From Enoplolaimus lenunculus (Eukaryota > Nematoda > Enoplea > Enoplida > Thoracostomopsidae), in contig JASANG010001382.1 in the NCBI GenBank assembly GCA_030248215.1, positions 160,729 through 224,728 on the forward strand: DNA of 64,000 bases, given 5' to 3'. This document shows positions 56,128-64,000 of this stretch, one piece after another. The translations under genes were made by a program, and so were the position numbers. The notes beneath the pieces are model-generated. The model was given only the letters and a program-made list of their open reading frames with translations. It was not told where the DNA came from and searched no databases. Position 1 is the stretch's first letter. Each line of letters starts with the position of its first letter.

Positions 56128-56290
56128 GCCCGTAGCCGTCTAAACCTTGCTACATGGAGCTAAACATTTTTCACAGGGGTATACAAGAGTTTTCAATGAC
56201 TTATACAAGTAAAGGCTGAGCATTTTCTAGAGAGCCAACATATTTCCGAAGTGGGCTGAGCTCCCATGACCGACCCTCAGCTTCGGGTTC
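56128..56290. mobile_element. Family F MITE copy, diverged
   Basis: AAGCCCGTAGCCGTCTAAAC at the left; interior blocks TTTTCTAGAGAGCC and GGGCTGAGCTCCC; right end CTTCGGGTTCG unlike the usual terminus. Confidence 0.45.
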
Positions 56291-57097
56291 GTTGTTCGAC
56301 CACCAAAAACGAAACTTCGGGCCGTTTCAGAATCTGTTTTGTGTTTAAACTTTTGAAAAATTTAATGTTGGATCCAACGCAATTTCTAAAATAAAGTTTT
56401 TCAGCTTATTCCACGCCTTAGTTTCAATGGACCGACTACAACCAGGTGCTAAGCCTAAAGTGAAGTGGCAAAATACTGTAACTTCACGCACGACGCGTAA
56501 TAGCTGCGTATTAAAATTATATATTGTTTTAGTGGAAAAATAACTCAACTAGGGTAAACTTGCCTTGTATGGTCACTTTACATGTATGGACACTTCTAAC
56601 AAACTTTACCAGTTTTCTATGTGTAAATGTGTATATTTCGCTTTGATTTTTATATGGACATGTAGAGCTCGAAACGCTCTTTAAACTAACGTCAAACATA
56701 AAGATGTATTACTAGCTAGTAATAAATGACGTCATTTTAACGCGCTCAGCAGCAACATAGCAATAAAATAGGCTAAGAACGAATGTTAAAATGCTAAGAG
56801 CATGCTGCAAAAAACTATGTATAAATATGACATTAAGTAGAAAAATTTTACATCACCGGCAAGCAAATTGTTTGCTCTATCAGATAGTGTTCTTTGTAAT
56901 TGCGTTATCCAAAAAGAAAATTTGTTTTGGGGAGTTTTGCATCGATACCCTCAATTTTTATAGTTTCGTGTAATATGGACACTTTGTTAAAAATATGAAC
57001 ACCACTTTAGTTATATGAACAGTAGATATTTCTTATGTCTTTATGGACAGTTCTAAATTTCAGCACGTAATTTCTAATTATAACTATAAGTAGAATA

Positions 57098-57209
57098 ATG
57101 GCTCGGGTAAAATACGTTAGGAAAATGGTTGATTCACATCGAACTCGTTTAAAATTGGCTCGGAAACCTTTGATAAAAACAAGATCTGATGAAAACCCTG
57201 AAAATGGTA
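57098..57209 (+). CDS. Possible first coding segment of the pogo-type transposase
   Basis: ATG starts a basic stretch (ARVKYVRKMVDSHRTRLK) that runs to GAAAATG|GTAAGT, a good donor. It does not join the main frame in phase through the obvious acceptor TTGATTAG|CCTCTT at 57380, and it is too short to hold the usual helix-turn-helix and CENP-B-type DNA-binding domains. So this is either a deletion derivative or a different exon structure. Confidence 0.35.
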
Positions 57210-57379
57210 AGTTGTGTGTTATTTTCGGCCATCAGTTCGGACATACAAAATGCCTATTGAGTATATGTATGATAATGTAAGCTTAAGCGCATGGCAATTG
57301 AAGAAACGCTCTCAGGCTCTTGTAAACTTACTAAGTTTTTGCCGTTATTCAAAGCTTTTGTCGCGTAGAATTTGATTAG

Positions 57380-58801
57380 CCTCTTTGGGAACTTATTTTT
57401 AACGTGGATGAAACGGGTGTTCAAGTTGTTCCGTCTGGCGGAAAGGTATTAGCGAAGACGGGTTCAAAAGCGGTACAATGTATCACATCACAAGAAAGGG
57501 GATCAAATACAACTATTATAATGTGTGTAAGCGCTGCAGGTCATTATGTGCCACCTTTTATAATCTTTAAGGGCAGTCGGCTCAAAGACATAGAGTACAA
57601 CGATTACCCTCCGGGTACAAAAATTGCACTTTCACAGTCGGGTTGGGTTGACAAACAACTTTTTACTGAATGGTTTCGTCATTTTGTTGAGTTCCTTCCT
57701 CCACGTCCCCCTGGCCAGTTCGTAGCGGTCTTTTTAGATGGTCATAGCAGTCATGACAGTTTGGAGCTGAATGAGGCTGCACACGATAATAATGTAGCAA
57801 TTTTTTGCTTGCCGTCTCATACCTCTAATCATTTGCAACCCCTAGACATTTCCGTGTTCGGTCCATTTAAAAAATCGTGGAATGAACGTTGTAGGCATTT
57901 TATGACGGAAAATCCTGGTCGGATTATCAATCGTAATGTATTTGGCCAAATTTTCACAAAAAGTTATAGCAAAGCAGCTAATCCCACGAACGCCATAGCA
58001 GGTTTTGCTAAGTCAGGAATATTTCCGTTCAATGCTGACGCGGTGCCTGAAACTGCTTATGGTCCATCGAATGCTATGTTTGGTAGAAGTCAGGGTAGCT
58101 TTGAAAATATGCAACAGGAGGAAGCATCCGTTCAAAGTCACATAACTCACGCCGACGGTCGTGACATATTGCAAGAGGAACCTAGTCATGTCGTATTCAA
58201 CGTTGACCAAGTGAATAGCAGTCCCTTACATTCGGTTCAAACCGCAGTTGCTGCAGCTTTAGAAGATAGCACTGACGAAGTATTTGGAAATGCAACTTCA
58301 CTCGATGAAACGTATACTGCTTCAGAACAACAGGTTTCACCGGAACAAACTCATTGTTCTAGTGTTAGCGAGTGTTGCGGTTTGGATAAAAGTAGTTCTG
58401 GAACTATATCACCAGAACTAAACTCAACATTATCTTTAGCTATGCCGGAACGTGTTCGATTTGACTCTTTGCTTCCGCCATTGAACGCTAATGCTGACAC
58501 AACGGCGAAAGTTTTGGCAAAAATGAAGCCGGTTAAAGCTCATATAAACTCCAATAGCCCAGATAAAGTTAACAGTGCTAACAATAGTGTGCCTAATCAG
58601 CGCAAATGTATTGCGAAGCGATCAAAAGGGAAAAAATCTTTTTTGTGCGTGATTTGCAATGGGGATTACTATAAAGAAACATGTGCAACGGACTGGGTTT
58701 GGTGCATGGAGTGCAATAAATGCGTTCATGAGAGCTGCGGTTTGCCTACCAGAGGTGTTTTTTCTGTAAAGCTTGTATACCAAATATTATGTGTCAACTA
58801 A
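57380..58801 (+). CDS. pogo/Tigger-type transposase, DDE core and C-terminal Cys cluster
   Basis: Open from 57380 (after an in-frame TAG that may be an intron acceptor) to TAA at 58799; the homologous part starts at NVDETGVQVVPSGG. Candidate catalytic residues: D in VDETG, D in FLDGHSSH and D in LQPLD, with 35 residues between the second and third, as in the pogo branch. The middle is a polar linker. The C-terminus has CVICNGDYY, then WVWCMECNKCVHESCG, a PHD-like cysteine/histidine cluster seen in some Tigger/Jerky-like proteins. No frameshift from 57401 onward. The DNA-binding N-terminus is absent or scrambled, so the copy is probably unable to transpose itself. Confidence 0.85.
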   Translation, partial: PLWELIFNVDETGVQVVPSGGKVLAKTGSKAVQCITSQERGSNTTIIMCVSAAGHYVPPFIIFKGSRLKDIEYNDYPPGTKIALSQSGWVDKQLFTEWFRHFVEFLPPRPPGQFVAVFLDGHSSHDSLELNEAAHDNNVAIFCLPSHTSNHLQPLDISVFGPFKKSWNERCRHFMTENPGRIINRNVFGQIFTKSYSKAANPTNAIAGFAKSGIFPFNADAVPETAYGPSNAMFGRSQGSFENMQQEEASVQSHITHADGRDILQEEPSHVVFNVDQVNSSPLHSVQTAVAAALEDSTDEVFGNATSLDETYTASEQQVSPEQTHCSSVSECCGLDKSSSGTISPELNSTLSLAMPERVRFDSLLPPLNANADTTAKVLAKMKPVKAHINSNSPDKVNSANNSVPNQRKCIAKRSKGKKSFLCVICNGDYYKETCATDWVWCMECNKCVHESCGLPTRGVFSVKLVYQILCVN

Positions 58802-59206
58802 AATCTAATGTTTGAAGCAGTAGTCTTGGTATATTGTGCAGTGAATTAGGTAGTTTTAAATAAAAATTTTGTCAATTCAGTTGTAGCATTAAACAGAAGT
58901 GAACAAATTTTAATAATTGCTGGAAAAACCACATAATAAATTATTTTGTCCTAAATTTTGTAAAAATTGCACTATACTGTCATCATAGTATTGATTGGTG
59001 CTTTTGTCTCATATAGCTAGTTGTATAATTTGGATATTTGAAAATAAATTTCATCCGATTTCAGTAAAAGTGAGCTATAATTAGCTAGTGTCCATATATC
59101 CAGCCTATGTTCATATAAAGGTGATTTTGTGTCCATACACTAAGAGTTGAGTTACGTGTTTTAAATATAACAATGTCAAAAGTGTCCATATTAGGCAAGT
59201 TTACCC

Positions 59207-59305
59207 TAAGCCTAAGCCTAAGCGAAAACAGTTAGTATAAACCGTAATCTGAGTCTACAACAGCCCCGCTGAAAAACGATCCGACCCTGTTCTATACATG
59301 AGCCA
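59207..59305. mobile_element. Family A MITE right half, interrupted by the pogo element
   Basis: Runs from AAGCCTAAGCCTAAGCG to CCCTGTTCTATACATGAGCC. Its left half is not found beyond 56550, so the insertion was accompanied or followed by a deletion. Confidence 0.65.
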
Positions 59306-59413
59306 TAAAATTTATGATTTACTAAACAGTTTTTTCTTTGTATCTCAAGTAGATATACGCTGAATGTAAGCTATTTGATGAAGCTATCGAGTCAGATTTA
59401 AGGTCGAAACTCG

Positions 59414-59617
59414 GGCCAATGTTACTTTAAGGGGCGTAACAGTAGATAAAGCGTATTCCCAGGCCTAAGACTAAGCCTAAGCGTTGCAAAAATGAGTTCC
59501 TTATCCTAATCCTAAGCCTAAGCCTACGCCTAAGCAAAGAAAATGTAATCTAGAATCTAAACCTACTCTTTTATAGACCCAACAGAAACCTGGACGTCCC
59601 TTAAAGTAAAATGGGCC
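59414..59617. mobile_element. Family A-related MITE (GTTACTTT subfamily) with perfect 8-bp duplication
   Basis: Flanked by GAAACTCG (59406-59413 and 59618-59625). GGCCAATGTTACTTTAAGGG to CCCTTAAAGTAAAATGGGCC. Confidence 0.88.
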
Positions 59618-59967
59618 GAAACTCGTACATAATACATTTCTTCACTTTTCTTAATCTTCAGTTTTAACGCGAGTATATATTCCGAAATTCTAATTCTATA
59701 TCGCTTTCGTCTTAGTACACAACCCATTCATGAAATTATGTTTTCTATTCCATCAGCGAACCAAATTTCAAGCCTGGATTACGTGAAGTCGCTGGACTCT
59801 CAGTTGGATTGCACTTTGTGCCTGTTGTTCCGCTAATTGATGGACGTTCGAACGAAGAGAGATTTATCTTTTGGTGGATATGTTGTACTTCGCATACGCG
59901 TAAAATACCTGCTAAAACACTGTGAACTGCGTATAAGGTTCCGTCTACATTATGCTAAAATCACTCG

Positions 59968-60170
59968 GCCAATGTAAGTTTTAGGGCCGGAACTCCACAT
60001 TAGTATCCCTAAGCCTATGCCCAAACGTACAAACAAGTGTTAAGCTTAATCCTAATCCTAAAGTTTCCTAATCGTAAAGCTTAAGCTAAAGCGTAATCAA
60101 AAAATAGTCCCAAATCTGTAATCCTACTCTGTTGCAGTGGTGTAAAAACGAGACGACTAAGAATACATGG
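59968..60170. mobile_element. Family A-like MITE, diverged
   Basis: Left GGCCAATGTAAGTTTTAGGG; interior CCTAATCC / GCTTAAGC words and CTCTGTTGCAGTG. Right terminus not identified. Confidence 0.45.
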
Positions 60171-60440
60171 ACAGCGTACTCTATGCTGGAAAGTGCTAAG
60201 CGTAGTTTTTTGCCAGTTCTAGTTTGAAAGTACTGTAGTGACCCGAATAAGAGGGGGGACTGATATTTATTTGGCCTCTCCAAAGGGTACCCCCTTGTTA
60301 TTCGGTTACGGGCTGTTATTTATTTTTAACCCAAATTCCGGCGCCCTTCGTTCCTGATATATATCCTGTATTGCAACTCTCCATTGAATTAAACGTTGTT
60401 TGTCTTGTGTCAAAAGCTTGAGCGATAATGCATGGTTATG

Positions 60441-61258
60441 CAGGGTTCACGTTATAACGGGGGCAGTCGGGTCACGTTTTGTCACATGTTGATTCGACAT
60501 CAACATAAATTTTTGTTACCATCATATGATACGGACAGACAAAAGTGGAATATCATGTGATATTGCTATACAAATCACGGGTAATCATGTTATCTCACCA
60601 TACAAGTGTTCGAATGTCACGTGATATAATCAGACATATTGTTGAATGTCATATGATATTCCAAATTAACAGCATATATGATATGGTATTCAAAGACGGA
60701 TTTGGAGTATCATATGATATTCCATTATGTAGTTTACGCCGTATACAATTCGCTAAAATTTTGAATATTCCCTCCCAAATTCGAATTTTTCCCCGCCAAA
60801 TTTTGAATTTTTGCGCCAAAATTTAAATTTCCCGCCAAAATTTGTATTTCCCACAAGATTTGAATTTCCCGCCAAAATTTGAATTTTCCACCTGAATTTG
60901 AATTTGCCGCCAAAGTTTTAATTTTCAACCAACATTTGAATTTTTCCGCCAAAATTTGAATTTCCCGCCAAAATTAGAATTTCGCGCCAATTACATGTCG
61001 ATTAGTATCATATGATATTCCAAGCCTAGTTATGCAACTGACTCAGTATACAATTTCAAAATGACCATATGATATTGATAGACAACGTAGGAAATATCAT
61101 ATGATATTGAAAGACTAAACGTGATCGATACGTGATGTTAGCAGACAACCACTGTTTCTTGAATATCATATTGGGTTATATCGCAGACAAAATGTTACCC
61201 AATATATACAACGTGACAAAACGTGGCCCAACTGCACCATTTATAACGTGAACCCCGC
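60441..61258. mobile_element. Inverted-repeat element with CAGGGTTCACGTTATAA ends
   Basis: Left end CAGGGTTCACGTTATAACGG then GTCACGTTTTGTCAC; right end GTGACAAAACGTGG then TTTATAACGTGAACCCCG, forming inverted repeats of about 48 bases. CAGGG termini suggest hAT but no 8-bp duplication is clear. Inside are about eight ATATCATATGATAT-type palindromes and an imperfect array at 60760-60985. Confidence 0.7.
60760..60985. repeat. Imperfect 17-20 bp tandem repeat (CCGCCAAAATTTGAATTT)
   Basis: About 12 diverged units around CCGCCAAAATTTGAATTT, centred in the inverted-repeat element. Confidence 0.75.
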
Positions 61259-61259
61259 A

Positions 61260-62099
61260 TTATACTTACGAATGTACTTTCAAAACATAAGTATGCTTTA
61301 AAGTTTCCAACTCAACTTTATTTGGTCCTGGAGTCATTTATGCACCGCAATTAGAAGATAATTGACATTTATTGACCCCTAAATAGGGTTTAGGAATTCT
61401 ATCCGCTTACGGAATCTTATTAGAGATACGGATGCCTATTGATTGGGACTCAAAATCAGGACGCCATTCGTATTACCCTTCCCTTTCTTATTTGAGTCAA
61501 TACAGTATATGTTTTTAATTTCTTAAGTATTTATTCCAAATATCTGTGACAAAAGTTTGATTTTTATTTGCTTTGCGTTCCAAAGAACAAAGTTCGGGTC
61601 AATTGTGCACCCGTTTCCAAATGGCGCCCACTCCAAAAATGACCGGTCTCTACGGCAATGATTTGGCCCTAAAGAAGGTTCAACAGATAGCAGGGACTGC
61701 CACCATAGCACACGACGGTTAGGTTTTGGCCAAAAACGACCCACGTGATATGAGTTTTATTATCCAATTTATCCAACTTGATTAGGTTATTTTCGGGGTC
61801 CGCCATACGAGTTGGGCCTGATCGGTGGCTCAAAGATGACTTGGGTTCACATGTACATATAATATTCATGCATATATATTTATTTATATGGGCATATGTA
61901 AGTGTCGTTGGTTCAAAAATTTGGCAGGGGCCAGCGTAAAAATCAGCTAAAATATTGGTCCTTAAAATAGAACCGGTAAATTGTTAACGGTTTATTCACT
62001 ACAGCTGTGCCGGGTAGCTGACAAAATGAATTTGACGGTGAAAACGCCGGGTCGCGTTGAAGCCGCTTGGTAGGTTCCTGGTGAATACATGTACACATT
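61260..62099. other. Spacer without recognised features
   Basis: Short open frames only. A run near 61555-61760 on the minus strand is GC-richer but has no domain signature. Confidence 0.4.
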
Positions 62100-62275
62100 C
62101 GTTTTAGTAATTTTTTGCTTGGCTTAGGCTTAGGTTTAGGCTTTTAGGCTTAGGAATATACTTATTCTTACGCTTAGGCTTAGGCTGCGGAATATGCTCA
62201 TTATTACGTTTACGCTTAGGCTTAGGAATATGCTTATATAATACTGTTCCACCCCTGTTCTTTACACTGGCCGCT
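62100..62275. mobile_element. Family A MITE copy
   Basis: Several TTAGGC hexamers and the right end TTCCACCCCTGTTCTTTAC then ACTGGCC. Left end eroded. Confidence 0.55.
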
Positions 62276-62443
62276 GGTGTTTATATGTAACTTGTTGGCA
62301 TTTTTTGTGTTTATGTTTTCGAATTAAAATGTATCATTGTTGCAACACAGATGGTCTGTTGTTTTTGGAGTTTTGGCTTTTTGCCAAGGCCACTTTTTAC
62401 CCACAAAATTCAATTGCGACAGGAATAAGTTTTATATTCACGC

Positions 62444-62607
62444 AGGGCCACAGTTAGCCAGCTCGACTTCTTGCGGGAGGTTTAAAAAATTTTCAGGACG
62501 GGCGTATAAAGGTTATTGATGACAAAGTTACAAAAATTTCTATTTCGGTTAAGATTCTTCCCGGGGCCGCTGAGAACCCTGGCCGTCCTCTGGCTACGGT
62601 CCCGTAT
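62444..62607. mobile_element. Family F MITE copy, diverged
   Basis: GGGCCACAGTTAGCCAGCTC at the left, CTCTGGCTACGGTCCCG at the right. Confidence 0.5.
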
Positions 62608-62646
62608 TCTCCAAAAGTTTATTTTGGAATAAACACAGTATTTAAA

Positions 62647-62916
62647 TTAACCCTTTCTCACATTGAGTTGCCTGTAGGCAATTCAGCGCAGTGTATATAC
62701 GTTAAATAGTGTTATCGCACCGTCTTTAACAATTGCAACACGTATACATAGTACTAAATTACCACAAGACGTGAGAGCCCCCTCGGACTCGAGTGTCAAG
62801 CTCCTTAAGCTGAGTGGTGATGGTATACGCCTCCCACTCCAGTCATTGGAGTTCGAATCCTAGCATAAAAGTAGGCCTCAAAGGAAATAGAAAATATTCA
62901 AGTGAGAAAGGGTTAA
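62647..62916 (+). mobile_element. TTAA-type (piggyBac- or Kolobok-like) MITE with tRNA-like interior
   Basis: Starts TTAACCCTTTCTCAC and ends GTGAGAAAGGGTTAA, perfect 15-bp inverted ends including TTAA. Around 62787-62862 the interior has a tRNA-like A box (AAGCTGAGTGGTGATGG) and B box (GAGTTCGAATCC). Confidence 0.7.
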
Positions 62917-62919
62917 GGC

Positions 62920-63564
62920 GTTACATTTTCCTACTACTCCTACAATTAATTTTTGCAAAATATTCTTACATAATTGTCAATGGCTGGGTTTCCGTAATCT
63001 TACATAAGTATTTGCTTAAGTTATACTTAAGAAATTACTTAAATCGCCGACTTAAGAAAAATACTGTAATTTCAAGCAAAATGAAATTAACGTCAAATGT
63101 CAGTCATTAACAAGAAAGTAACAGTTTGGCTTTATATTAAAAGGCACCGTGTACAATTTTAATTGGACTAAGGTTAGTACATATGTCTGAACGGTAAATT
63201 TGTAATCTATCAAATTTAGTCAGCGACTTAAGTATTTACTTACCTTAAGTACGCTCTTAAAAACGACAAAATCGTTAAGTAATTTACTTAGCACGTACTT
63301 AAGTAATTGGTCGTACTTTGGTATGGTTTCGGAAACCCAGCCATTATTTCCTAGCATTTGTTTATTAAGTTTTAGTATTTAGGAAAACTAATATGAGTTG
63401 AAATAGCCTAAACCTAAAAGTTTGAACACGTTATAGGCAAAGTTTTGTGCGTGTGATAAAATGTTGACTGCGCCATGCAAACGGTACCACAACCACTTGG
63501 CGAGCAGACGCACGAGCTGATCCAGAGAGAGGGGGGTGGGAGAATGCTCACGGTCAAAATTTCT
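62920..63564. other. Spacer with ACTTAAG-type inverted arms
   Basis: CTGGGTTTCCGTAATCTTAC at 62982 and GGTTTCGGAAACCCAG ending at 63342 are inverted copies with ACTTAAGTA-rich arms. This points to another MITE of about 360 bases (62982-63342). A related fragment sits at 5210-5290. Confidence 0.6.
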
Positions 63565-63617
63565 GGCCCATGTTATGCAGTCCCAGAGAAAAACGTTCCG
63601 CCTCTGATCTTTACATC
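63565..63617. mobile_element. Family A MITE deletion remnant
   Basis: GGCCCATGTTATGCAGTCCC followed by ACGTTCCGCCTCTGATCTTT: left end joined straight to the right end. Confidence 0.55.
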
Positions 63618-63651
63618 TGTAACATTAGTATATATAAGTAAGTAGTGAAAA

Positions 63652-63990
63652 AATGGGGGTTTTGGAACCGCCACCGCCACAATCACATGTGGCGGAGTTT
63701 CACATGGGGGTTTTGGAACCGCCACCGCCACAATCACATGTGGCGGAGTTTCACATGGGGGTTTTGGAACCGCCACCGCCACAATCACATGTGGCGGAGT
63801 TTCACATGGGGGTTTTGGAACCGCCACCGCCACAATCACATGTGGCGGAGTTTCACACGGGGGTTTTGGAACCGCCACCGCCACAATCACATGTGGCGGA
63901 GTTTCACATGGGGGTTTTGGAACCGCCACCGCCACAATCACATGTGGCGGAGTTTCACATGGGGGTTTTGGAACCGCCACCGCCACAGTA
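63652..63990. repeat. 51-bp minisatellite with internal hairpin, running to the window edge
   Basis: Six to seven nearly identical units. Each has CCGCCAC and GTGGCGG eight bases apart, plus GGGGGTTTTGGAACCG. The array may continue beyond the window. Reading frames (period divisible by three) are not genes. Confidence 0.92.
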
Positions 63991-64000
63991 GCTGTTACCT

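Larger units (their letters stand above)
56552..59206 (+). mobile_element. pogo/Tigger-type DNA transposon with intact ends
   Basis: TA duplications at 56550-56551 and 59207-59208. Inverted ends begin GGGTAAACTTGCCT on both sides and remain similar for about 30 bases (TATGG.CACTTT). Copies of TATGGACA/TATGAACA are scattered in both subterminal regions. Encodes a DDE transposase in one direction. TA duplication, size (2655 bases) and transposase all fit the pogo branch of Tc1/mariner. The right flank is the interior of a Family A MITE. Confidence 0.9.

Overview
The window is a piece of a nuclear genome from an invertebrate animal. The evidence is a multi-exon gene with GT-AG introns and long introns, animal-type DNA transposons, an LTR retroelement, tRNA-derived repeats and AT-rich spacer. 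I cannot name the species or phylum from sequence alone. Only one host gene can be supported; almost everything else is transposon-derived or tandem-repeat DNA.

Bases 627-22529, minus strand: one large gene whose product looks like a PLEKHG-type Rho guanine-nucleotide exchange factor (DH-PH protein). I assembled 14 coding exons by hand. All introns are GT-AG and all codon phases agree, giving about 2537 residues. A disordered N-terminal exon is followed by a DH domain spread over exons 2-7, carrying a Ser/Thr-rich insert of about 150 residues. A PH domain follows on exons 8-10, then three short linker exons and a 1505-residue terminal exon with a glutamine tract. The introns are packed with MITEs and minisatellites.

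Bases 22530-56550: no host gene recognised. This stretch holds many copies of several short inverted-repeat elements (MITEs) and a non-autonomous LTR retrotransposon at 33876-37985 with target duplication, primer-binding site and polypurine tract. It also holds very long minisatellite arrays at 30.9-31.6 kb, 45.2-46.7 kb and 50.8-52.3 kb.

Bases 56552-59206: a pogo/Tigger-type DNA transposon with TA target duplication, inverted ends, repeated subterminal motifs and a largely intact DDE transposase reading frame whose N-terminal part is missing or scrambled. Bases 59207-64000 return to MITE-rich spacer and end inside a 51-bp hairpin-containing array.

The most striking pattern is that several unrelated short DNA-transposon families each carry, in some copies, a strongly expanded internal minisatellite (36-, 26-, 21- or 20-bp units) between intact terminal repeats, while sister copies in the same window have one or few units. 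Recurrent array birth inside mobile elements is the best candidate here for an unusual genome-level system. The very long reading frames in these arrays are artefacts of unit lengths divisible by three.
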